Positions 43,747-55,055 of a DNA stretch of 64,000 bases are shown one piece after another (the first letter of the stretch is position 1; each line of letters begins with the position of its first letter). The position numbers and the translations under genes are program-made. Source of the stretch: Sipunculus nudus (Eukaryota; Annelida; Sipuncula; Golfingiida; Sipunculidae); contig CM049317.1 in NCBI GenBank assembly GCA_026874595.1, positions 73,912,618 to 73,976,617 of the forward strand, given 5' to 3'. Below the pieces are notes generated by a model. That model searched no databases. It was not told the DNA's origin and saw only the letters and a list, made by a program, of their open reading frames with translations.

Positions 43747-45468
43747 ATGGCAAATAGGTATTTTCATCGATCTTTAAAATTATTCGGTTTGCTCACGATT
43801 TTTTATTTTATATATGGGGAAAGTAGTCCAATCTCAAGGCAGATCAACACCACTGATGGATGGAGTGGATCAATTCTATTAAATTTCGCCAGAACGGAGG
43901 ATTTCAGCTTGATGTTCACTATGTGAACTTCACCTAAGAAGCCGGGGAAGAGTGTAACTTGGGAACAGTGATGCTTAGAATGTACTTTTATCCTTATCAT
44001 TCAAATCCTTATTATTTCACGTGTTACAATATCAGCAAAAATGATAAACTGCAAAATATGATAACACAAACATATTTTCCTATGCACTGTTCACGCGGCT
44101 TTAACAAAGTGTGTTCCTGCAATAAAGTTATCGTTATGCCCCCTGTCGCTAGACCGAACTATCTTTTTGTTGGATTTGACGGGTGTAAACACAACCGCTC
44201 AATACTGTTCAAATATTCATACAACATTCGCGTGATGGGTTATGAGTGCGTAGAGCCACCAAAAATATTCCCTTGTACGATGGCTCATGTTGTGGACATG
44301 TACATGAAAGATGACGAAACAGGGAGCGGCGAAGTTCATTTTCTTACAGATCGCGACGTCAACCATCTAGTTCGCCTCATGATATTGGGGTCAGACATAT
44401 TGTGCTATCAATATGCGATAGATATTCTTTGTCGGGTCAAATATCCCAGTTGCCCTACTCAAATCCCAAGGGATATTTGCCAGGAGGCTTGTTACGATTT
44501 TGCAAGGGGTTGTAATTCGTTGCTCAACAAATTTGCCCTCGTGCCCGACATAAGTGGACTTTGTCCCCTGTAACATGCGAAGAAACAGAACGATTCTTGC
44601 TGGTATAAGAAAGTTGACTGTGGAATCCCACCATCTGTAGCTCATGCGGTGTATTCTATACACTGGTACGATGAAAGCACATATTATGCAGAATATAAAT
44701 GCAACCATAACTACATCATCACGGGTGATACTCGGGTTAACTGTAGCCTCTCCGGGAAATGGGACAAAGTGGCTCCGGTTTGTCTCCTCAAACTTCCCGT
44801 TGCCATTCTCCAGCATTGTCGTTCTTCTTCTGAACATTATTTTTGTCGCAATGTTGGTATACAGAAAGGAAGTGCTGGCCGTGTTGTACGTAAGGGTTGG
44901 TTGTACCATTGGGCGCCACTTTGAAACCCCCATGCCATACGCTGCTTATATCATTTCCGAGGGAGAAGAAGCTAATTTGTTCGTGGAGAGAGTGATAATA
45001 CCCACACTAGAAGATTCACACGGCTTCAGCCTTCTAGCAAATATTCGAGATGATCATCTAGGTGCTCCTCTTCACGAAGATTGCTATAACGGAATGAAAA
45101 ATTGTTCCCGTGCTGTCTTTGTCGTAAGTAACGACTTTCTGGAATGCCCTTCACTGTTACATCTATTCCAACAGGCAGAGGAATTCGAGAAACGACAAAA
45201 GGGGTTCAGAATAGTGATTTTGATGAGCCCTTTGTCCAAGAAGACTAATATGGGAAACAAAGCGCTGGCTGCTTACATTAAAACCGGATGTTTCCTGTCA
45301 CCAACTAAACGATTTTTCATGGATTGTCTTTTAAACAGTCTTCCCCGAGCACAAATTAAACGCAAAGAAACTAGTTATAGCCAAATTCCGAGAGGAGATG
45401 GAAGAGATACTGACACTAGAGAGAACTGTACAACAGAAACTTCTCCGCTCTTACTATGTCAGGAGTAA
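43747..45468 (+). pseudogene. Receptor 2: broken Frizzled-CRD-like / Sushi / TIR receptor
   Basis: A full-length relative of receptor 3, with homology from the signal peptide (MANRYFHRSLKLFGLLTIFY) to the tail (ETSPLLLCQE). Lesions read directly: a one-base loss near 43880 in the ISRFGQNGGF region; a TAA in the NFT.EA region near 43937; a TAA at 44571-44573 directly after GLCPL, between the Frizzled-like and Sushi modules; and a frameshift near 44805-44820 at the start of the transmembrane segment. The remaining open pieces (43959-44573 and 44644-45468) still look constrained, suggesting recent death. The TIR part is almost identical to receptor 3. A read or assembly error could explain one lesion but hardly all four. 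Confidence 0.88.
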
Positions 45469-47447
45469 GTGTTTACTTCACTGAATCGGGCTGTTACGGA
45501 AGTATTGCTCTCCTACAGAGAGTTAATTTGGTACAGTTCATTCACACTTGATTTACAAAATGTTCATCTTCATACATAATAAGATACAAAATAATTTAAA
45601 TACAGCATCCAATAAGTAAATTTATTTCTAACTGAATCAATAATATAATCCATGGGCTAATATTCCCATATGCTGATTAAAACAAAGTCATCTCTTTACC
45701 TGAACCAAACTGGATATAGACCCGTTTTCGAACAAATTGTCGCTTCTGAAAACATGACAATTGCACTTGTAAATATATGTGTTTCTGCGGATATAAATAA
45801 TCAAGAACTGACCTTTTTTTAACTAATGAAAATGGAATGATTGTTTATTTATCACGTATATGTCCATATGAATATAAAAATTGTTTCAACTGTGCCTGTA
45901 AAAATACCTTTGATTAAAAAAGAGTTACTATGTATGAATAAAGACACATGTTAAGATTTGTAAATGACTTACCTATACCCAATGGTAATTTTAATCAAAT
46001 AAAGACGGTCCTGACTGGCATTACCTCATTAAACCTTACACCAGGGCTAGATAATGCTTTTGCATATCATTGGACTGAGGTACCATATATTCAAACAGGC
46101 AAGCCGGCTAATGAATGATACTAAAGTAGCATTACCAGCAAGCAGCAATACTTGACTATGTTACATTTTTATTAAATTTAATGTGAATCCTTGGCAATTT
46201 TGAATTCACAGCAAGTGGCATATTCCACTATCTAAGCAGAGCTAGATATGGATAACTGTCTGCTGCATGGGCTGTACGTATTTCAGAGTTTCTGTGTCAT
46301 AATTGATTTTCCTGTTGTTGTTGTTTTTTTTTTGGCCGTGAGTTTAAGTAGTCCGATGTATAACTTGGATTTAGTTCATTGAATAATCTCCAGATGGCAG
46401 CTTGGTCGATCTATGCCACAATGTGTATTAGAAAATCAAAGCTCATAATACATCCACTACTTATAAAGAGATGTTGGTCAATTTCTCTCGTAAATGTTCT
46501 CTGAAACCGCGTTGTGCATGACACCGTGTTATACCTTTTAAAAGTTATTGTTTAAGCTGTGACATCGTAGATGATATTTTAAAGTACACATTATTCTGAG
46601 AGATGTTTATGTGGTTTTCAAATTGCATGGAGGTTACCACCGAAAGCAGCCGAACTGCCTTCGGCAAAAACCGGAATGTCTGCGTCGCCGCTTGGGGATC
46701 TGGTTATTCCCAAAACGGGCGTGTGACACAATCAACATCCAGCACAGGATTAAAGATGGTGCATATGATAATCCCTGCTCTTTCAGTGACGGATTTAAGC
46801 ATTTTTTTTATCCCAGATTGGTCTGAACCCCTTTAGAAAAAGTTGCACCAGCCGATAAAAGAGTTTTGGACCCCCTGACCCCCCCCCCCCCCCCCCACCG
46901 ATCCATTTCTTCTTCTACTATCGAGGTATGCATATTCTTTTTTTTTCTTTAGAAACAGCTTCCTTGCCTCAAGACATATATTTAATTCATCATTCATATA
47001 TTCCTTTGATTGATCAATCCTTTATACCTTAAACAATTATAATATATATATAACCAGTCAAAGATCTGGATGCCCCCGCATCCCATTCCGGTTCGTAAAT
47101 ATAAACATCATCGCTGACGACGTCTTCAAGGCAAAATTGCCGATGTTTGAATCTCTTGCCACGAACACAGCTCCACAAAATAAATGTCAAAATATTTGTA
47201 CATGTCTTATTGAGACAGTATCCCATTGAAATATATATTTCATTGAAACGTTAAGAATGAAAAAAAAATAGCCAACATTCCTCATATCTTTAAATATATT
47301 CCACAACCCCTATAAAAAGCCCGGTTACCGGGTTTATCAACTAGTATACATACATATAAATATATATATATATATATTTATATATAAGCTTGAGACTGGC
47401 CCATTGTTGTAAATACAAATAAAAATTGAATCATATGACATTCAACT
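45469..47447. other. 3' flank of receptor 2 and non-coding stretch
   Basis: 45469-45970 aligns with 57265-57730 (for example CTGAACCAAACTG / CTAAACCAAACTG, TTCTGAAAAC and ATTTGTAAATA words). The rest holds no recognised gene. A C-run lies near 46880-46896. Confidence 0.55.
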
Positions 47448-47656
47448 TTGTTAATCCGTGTTGAAACACCAGAACAGCAACTCCGGATGATACAAAAATA
47501 ATGTATAAAGAGACTGGATGTAAAATGAAAAAAAATATTTCACGCCGAATGTGTGAGTTATCTGGATAGTCCGGGCAGAAGCCAACAGTATGTCAAGTGA
47601 TTTTGTAAACCTTTTGTAAGATCGGAGCAAATATGCACTCAATTAAATTTTCCTTA

Positions 47657-47711
<55 letters not shown>

Positions 47712-48589
47712 ATGTATATATATATATATATAACTTTTACTTCCCTAACATGTCCTGAAATGTATGCTTTAACATTCAAAAATCACTTACCCAAAGACGA
47801 TGAATTGATAAAAAAATTATAATGTATTCATGAAGAAATCATGAAAACTAGTCTTTTCTAAAGAAAGTATAATACTAGTAGCACTGAAAATTACAAATTT
47901 CTTTAAATTATTATGAAAAGCGAAACGGCTTGTTTATATTGAAATAGACAAAAACTATTTCTTATTGTTTAAGAAAGTAACATAACAGTTGACATTTTTA
48001 GTAATTACTGTGCACATCGATCGCTGTTATTTCTTCGATGCTGTAAGAGCCTTAATTTTGATATATCTGAAGACATCATACATATGTTGACTCATACAAT
48101 AACACGCAATTAAATAATACAAAATATTCAGAGGGAAATTACAGTGAGGGATTTTGCACTTGCCGGAACGATTTGAACATTATCACTCAATGACCCCGGG
48201 TGTCAAAACAGCTAATGAAACGGTATCCGGACATCTATCCAACAGATATAGTTCAAATGTTTACCGAATATACGCAATGAGTACCCGTAATTTTGACTCT
48301 ACTTTAGCATACAATGTGTAATGATAGCTTTCAGTGTGGGGGCTTCCTCATACGGACAGGATTCCACTCTACTCATTTCCTTTTTATAGGTTTCTCCCTC
48401 ACTTCTAGGGTGTACATGACTTTGCCATGGTGATAACCAAGTCACCAGTTGGTCGAGTTAATATAATGAGCGAAGTTAGAAGTGATTTGCCAATGAGCAT
48501 AATTGACCTGATTAAGTATATTTGACGTGAGTCCGAATCACTTTGAAAATCAGGTCAACGGCTGGATTGGTCAACCTTGGTGAAACATG

Positions 48590-48628
<39 letters not shown>

Positions 48629-48950
48629 CAGAGATAGAAAGAGAGAGATATGTATAGAAAGACAGACAGATAGATACATAGATAGATAGATAGATAGATA
48701 GACCATAACACGGAGGCCATAGTAACGACACGCTTATTTATAGGTAGCGCACGTATAATATTATATACTTATATCCTTCCTTAGTTTCATTTTCTTTTCT
48801 TGAGAATATTGGCGCAATACTTTGTTTTCTGTTTAACTAGTGCACATGTTACGCCCAAGATAGGTTTTCACGTGGCTGGGTTCTATATGTGACTTTTCCC
48901 CGTTTGAATCCAACCAAGGTTCAGTATTTCTGTTGTATTACATAATATTC
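47448..48950 (+). repeat. Direct duplication copy 2 (receptor-flanking DNA)
   Basis: Counterpart of 41820-42990, same orientation. It includes its own (AT)n/(GT)n run at 47661-47731, a (GA)n run at about 48593-48625 and a (GATA)n run near 48668-48700, which are not in copy 1. Confidence 0.8.
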
Positions 48951-51900
48951 ACTCACTTCCATTAGGATAAGTCTCCAACCTTAAAGTTATTTTCTCTCAG
49001 ATGTTTAATTACAGGTTTATTTTTGCTGTAATAGGTAAGTGGATATAGCACACCTGCAGCAAGTGATTCCTCGGCCTTCAACGGTGACGTTCCTGTACCG
49101 ACCAGGAAGGGTTCCCACCCCTTACCCTTTTGATTATGCATGTCTCTATCAACGTATTTATACTCCCCCTTATTTATTGAACAACACATTCTATTTTCAA
49201 TACAATTTATTCACACACATATAAACTTCATATATACGGTGAGTAAATTTTTCATAAGACGCTTCTGCTCTCTAGAATCATTCGTCAGACTGTAGTGTAA
49301 ATCAAACAATTTTATCTGACACTTGTACGCCTCACAATATCAGTCTAGAATTCTCTGTGTTATTACTCTGAAGTATTATTACTGCCATCGAAGAATTCTC
49401 TCCTATAAAAAGGCCATTACATTATTATAAACAATATACATGTTAAATTGGGGGGGGGGGTAGAGTAAACTAAATCTTTTATTGACCTGCGAGGTTGTTG
49501 CAGTCGTTTTTCAAGGGCCATTGGCCCCATGGAAGGTGTCAAGAGTGATGGTTGACATGTCGATGTCGGATGAGTCAAGGTACCCAGAGTTATAAGGGCC
49601 AGCATTCTCATAAACCTGGTTATGAAGACATGTTTTGTTAATATTATGTGATTGGTGGATATGCGCATTCTAGAATGTGTTTCTTTAATTGTGATGACAT
49701 AATTTTATAATGAAGGGCAAGGATAGATGTGCGCATTCTGGAATGTGTTTCCCTAATTCTGATGACATATTTTTATAATGAAGGGCAAGGATAAATATTC
49801 TTTTTATTGAACGAAGAGCGACAGACAAAAATGCTGGTTATGCAGGAGGTACTGAATGTAGTATTGGTCTCAAATGTTTGCAAGGAGTCATACTGGACAG
49901 ATAAAGACTCGCGTGAAAATATCTTGCGGGCTCTTTCTTCGGACATTGTTGTATTTATTTGTCAACGTAAGGAGAGACGTATGGAAAACAGCGTGTCTAG
50001 AGGGGAATTGTATTGGACATGGCCGTGCAGTAATCCTCCAGACCGCTTGCTTTGAGTATATAAAGTGTGTGATACAACAAGAGACTTTCCGAAGTACGTC
50101 CAGTGAGTGCTTAGAATCTGCGGTCTGAGGTCACTGAATCAGTGGACACTTTAAGTATAACCTGGTGTACAAATGTCGAAGGTTAGAGTCCATTGAGCGA
50201 AGAAACGTTTTGTGTGAACCCGTAATCAGTCATGATTAGTGATTAAACAACGGTGTCTTCAGATCGTTGAAACTGCATTGGATACTCTGACATGGCCTGT
50301 CACGATGGGTATATTGTGCTAAATCTTGATTATATTTTGTAATAATTGGTGGTTGTGCACAGGTTTGGAACCTTTGTACGTAAATCATGTGTCTTTTCAG
50401 GAGGGTATGCGCTCATTCCCAGTCGTGTGCGTGTTTGTGTGTCTGTTCACAACATAACTTACGCAATCATAAACAGAATCCTGTAAAATTTTTAGGACAC
50501 CACAAGAATAGGCCAATAAAAAATCAATTAGATTTTTTTTGGTATTTCTTGCTCATGATCTGAATCCATGAAAGGCTTCCAGGAAGGAATATTCACAAAT
50601 GCTTGTAACACTTGTAAAATGTGTAGCCGCCTTCCTCCCACAATAGAGACCCCCGCACATGGTGGATACATGCATTCCTTGGAATGCAAATTTTTTTGTT
50701 ATATTTCTTATTATTTAAATATCCATATTTGATATTGTAGTACGAAAGCATTTGAATCAAAACATATATACATCTTAGCTGAAAATTTTAAAACAAGAAA
50801 GTCGCGACGGTGTCTGTGTTTGTCACAACAATTTTGGACAGTTCGGTAAAACTAAATTAAAGATCTTCATCGAGATCTAGCCATAACATGTTTGTCCTGA
50901 TATAAGCAGATGCTTTATACCTAAACTATATAAATCAGTTGAAGACATTAACAATGTGTCCAAGCTCACCTGCACTAACCTATAAGCATGATGAATCTTA
51001 CAAGTTTCATCTTATATTTTATCTTATATAAACATCATTATATAAACAAAAGGTCCATTAATGAAAGGTCCTTTGATATCGCCTGTGTCAAATGATAGTT
51101 TCTATCTTTTCACTCTTTTACGAAAACAATATTTAAGAACGAATGAAGAAAGTGCAATGAGGATGAACAAATGCTGCAGGGCATTCAAACAATCCCGCCT
51201 TTATATAAAACCTCGGCTATCACACGCGACTGTATACATGGAACGCATAAGTAATGTGCGACTGTAAGGATGTTTCATTACACGTGTTACTAAACTAATT
51301 GAAACATACAGTGTTTACACAAACAAACAGTTATATATCCTTATGTTATTCATATTATTATAAAAACAAAACAGAAAAAGGGTATATGTCATCTGATATA
51401 TAATTTTCGCTAGGACCTAATTTTGTTCAATACATATGGAGACGACTGAAGAACTTAAATAAATAGCTGTTTTATATTCTGGTTTCATACATTCGGTAAA
51501 CCTGGAACAAAATGCAAAAAGATATGTTCTCTGTTAATGATTTACGAATATGCGACAATTAAAAACGTACATATCTTCTTAGCTGGGGCTATACATCAGA
51601 AAGATAATAATTAGAATAGCATGCATCATTACCGCTGTGCATAAAGCTTTATCTGTCCATTTTCATGAACGGATAAATTACAAACATTTATGTGTGCTTA
51701 TGAGAAGTAGTTGTAAACTACTTGGTTGTTATCATTGTAAGGTTTAAAGATACAGGCTTTAATTGTATTAATGAAAGAATGTAGGTGTTTTTTTAACAGG
51801 CGCGCGAAGCCACAGACGAAATAAACTAATCAAATTAATTTTCATTTCTTATCGGTCCTGTGAATACACATAAATAAATACATGTAGTTCTTGTCAAGTT

Positions 51901-52820
51901 TTTCTTGAACAGGACATAAAAGGAAATTGATCTACCATCGTCGAGATAATTATCATTATTAATTTATAATTTATGATATTCCAGATTAACTGTATCGTAT
52001 ACATACACCTGGGTATACTTATTTATAGAGAGTTATAAGAGCAGCAAAAAGGGAAAATAAATGTTAAATTTAGTTATCAATGAAACGTCCGTGTCCAGTC
52101 TAAGTATAGATAGAATGTGTAACACTATGGTTAACATATTCGTGTCAATAGATATGTGGAGAAAATATGCAGGTTCCCACATGAACATGTTCCCGGCCTT
52201 CAGAATGCAGTTTTGAATGCTTATTTGTAGAAAGATATTTTATGTATTATGGTGCAAGTATGTTTATATTGATATAGGATATTAATTATTTAAGTATTAT
52301 CATAATTATTCTGACAGCCATATAATGAACTGATACTTCATGTTTAATGAAAACTTAACGTCATCTGGGGCTGACATCATTTTCAAATAATTCATTGGTA
52401 ATCAGCAACTTGCTGCCACTAGTTAGTCATTGGTAAAGTTAATATTAAAAGTGTCAACTATAGATCAGTTTCTCTATCGGTAAAGTAATACAGAAATGTT
52501 ATAGTAAACATAAACAAAGCCGTATGCGCAATAGGTAAAAACAAAGTATACCAGTTCATCTGTTTGTGACAAATTGCAAGGAGTGCATAATATCCTGCCA
52601 TATCTGACAGAAATATGTGATGCTTGTTTGTCTGTTATATTGTTAGTTTTACAATTGGACATCCCATGTTAAGAACTTAAACCTATCACAATTATACTTA
52701 ACGGACACCTATGAAATAAAAATGGTTCATAATTGAATTTATATTTAATAGTTTTTAAATAGTTTATTAAATGACAGAAAAACGTCCATGCCAAATTTAT
52801 TCTTTTGTGTGTGGTTATTT
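48951..52820. other. Non-coding stretch with a short tandem duplication
   Basis: A 68-base unit (GCGCATTCT.GAATGTGTTT, TTTTATAATGAAGGGCAAGG) is repeated twice at about 49663-49797. Between 49.8 and 50.3 kb overlapping frames of about 80 codons occur but show no family motif. The rest is AT-rich with no gene recognised. Confidence 0.5.
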
Positions 52821-53515
52821 ATTTTTTATTTATTTATTTATTAAAGTATATTAAAGTGCCAAATTCACCGTATAAAAATACAATAGCTCTAAGGCACTGT
52901 ACACAGTAAAATGCATTAAGATGATTAAAAAAGAATTTGTGAGACAGGTAATACAATTAAAATGACTCAAAATAGAAATGTAGAAAACTAAATAATCGAG
53001 AATCCAGTGGATGACAATAATATGCCAACTGGAAAAGGTGTGTTTTCAGTAGTCTCTTGAAACACGGAACACTTGAGGCATCTTTGATATGTTGAGGAAG
53101 ATTATTCCAGAGGACAGCGGAGGAGTATTCTAAATGATCTCTTTCCGTACTGTGTTTGGGCCCTCGGCACCTCAAGGTGAGATTTATTGGCCGACCTTAG
53201 TGCACGCATCGGACAAAACTCCTTAAGTATATCAGCAAGGTATGAAGGTGCTAAGCCATGGAGGGCTTTACAGGTGAGCAACAGCATTTTAAAACAAGGC
53301 CTGTGCTCCACCGGCAGCCAATGTAGCTCCATAAGTACCGGTTTGCTGTGAGCTCGCAGCTGGGTGAGTGTGATAAGCCGAGCCGCACAATTCTGAAGGC
53401 GCGCTGCAGCCTGCCAATCTGAGCATGGGTGATGCCATACAGAAGAAATACAGAAGCGAATTGGCATAATCCATTCACGATGTCACGCTTGCACCAGCAT
53501 TTTGCATGCATCAGT
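52820..53515 (-). mobile_element. CR1/L2-like non-LTR retrotransposon, 3' fragment
   Basis: The minus strand encodes the typical C-terminal end of a CR1/L2-group reverse transcriptase, split between frames: LQNCAARLITL, then LHWLPVEHRPCFKMLLLTCK, ALHGLAPSYLADIL, and after a frame change near 53130-53140 AVLWNNLPQHIKDASSVPCF and KRLLKTHLFQLAY. A tail of AAAT/AATA repeats (52822-52852 on this strand) follows the stop, as expected for the 3' end of such an element. It is 5'-truncated and frameshifted, so dead. Confidence 0.88.
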
Positions 53516-55055
53516 AGTGATGTATCGCCGGATTATTTCAATGAATATTTTCAGGCGACAGCCAATTCGAGCGCTGTCACCACTTAATGAGAATGGAAAG
53601 GTTGTTCACGGTCACAGCTATAAACACAAGCAGCTAAATATTTCCTAAATTAATAATGTACAGAAGCTTACAAAGATTTCTATTGTAAGAAATGAATATA
53701 TCTCAAACATTTATAACAACTACTTTCTTCTCGCAGAAATAAATCTTTTGAATCAAAGTTTTGTCTGGTGGAATGTCTATTGGCATGGTAAGCTTACCTC
53801 GAGTCGTGATACAAGCCATATGTGTACGAAATGTTCAGAACCGGCCATCCATCCGGTAGATATCATGGTAAACAGCTAATGATCTTAAAATTAGGCTGCG
53901 AGTAATGAATTTACACACAGGAATATATTTGGAATCACGGACCGTCTGTATCGTAACGATTAATTCCCTGTATTGCATAAAATTTTGATGTTGCCCAATA
54001 ACCCTGCAATCCGTGCTTGTTTTCATGCTGTCAGATATTCATCAAACATGTAGGGGATTATAATAGATTAACCAATATAATGAGTTAAAAAGTGATTTTC
54101 CTCGCATATAGTAGGTGTTGCGTATTTTTTTACCATGAGACATCGTAAAAATAAGCGGAAAAATTGCAACCTTTGCCCGTCTGATTGTGCAGGTCGAAGC
54201 TCTCTTACGTCGGAGGACCGAAATGGTGCTAGGTGTTTACCATGAGGCTTCGTTAAAATGACGAAAATATTTGCGACCTCATAGCGCCTTATTGTCTGAA
54301 AATTAGAGTGCTGAAATGGTGCTAATTGATTAGATGCTCAATCTGTGCTATTAATATTTTAACAAAAATAAACATTAAGACATGGTAGTGGAAGAAATTG
54401 GTTACAGCTCTAATATGTGTTTCCCTGTACTCTTCAAATACAATATACAAAGGGAACATTTTGCCGTGTCCTTCAAAAGCACATTCGATATTTTATGAAT
54501 GATATTTCGTTACAAGATTTAGATGATGTCTGTTACAATACGTGGAAGTAAATGAGTATTTTTACCTTCTTTGTTACTTTTAACCACGAACAAATTCATA
54601 ATAGGTCCAAGGAGTTTAGCATCTAAATGTATAACCATTCCACTCATTTCTTAGCATTTAAAGATTAAGTAAATAGTGACTATTCCTGTACAAACACGTT
54701 TGTTTATAGACCAGTGTGTGTCTTGACATGAACATTTAACCACCATAGTGTTGGTGGCTGAAAAACCATTCCATTGTTCTATAACGTGTTAATTGTAGGC
54801 GTTTGCATTTGTTTCCTTGTAATTTTGGTGTTTGCCAAAAGTTGACTTCCAGCAAAGCCAAGTTGTCTCTTCCTGGTTTTATTTGCATTTGTAAGTATAT
54901 GTTCTTGGGCGAATACTTTACTAATGCAAAAACTGTAAAAAACTAGTGCACCAGGATAATCTGATGAAGGACCGCTTTCAATAATGAAGGCTGATCAAGC
55001 GGGAATTGTCCAACAATTTCTTGGGATTCTAACTAAATCGTGGTGGAACCTGCAG
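53516..55055. other. 5' flank of receptor 3
   Basis: No gene recognised. The last ~350 bases align with 43360-43740 before receptor 2. Two imperfect copies of a ~120-base unit with TGGTGCTA occur near 54120-54330. Confidence 0.5.

Noticed and set aside
44391-44933. 180-codon minus-strand ORF opposite receptor 2
   Set aside because: It is a shadow of the receptor coding sequence; a similar antisense frame occurs opposite receptor 3 (55884-56240).
46603-46836. Overlapping 71- and 77-codon ORFs before a poly-C run
   Set aside because: No family motif. Slightly GC-rich and possibly part of a repeat, but not enough to call a gene.
49807-50128. Two overlapping ~80-codon ORFs
   Set aside because: No recognised motif, signal peptide, splice context or composition change; likely chance.
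54984-55055. Start of receptor 3 at the first ATG (601 residues)
   Set aside because: It would put a non-hydrophobic 24-residue stretch before the signal peptide; alignment with receptors 1 and 2 favours 55056.
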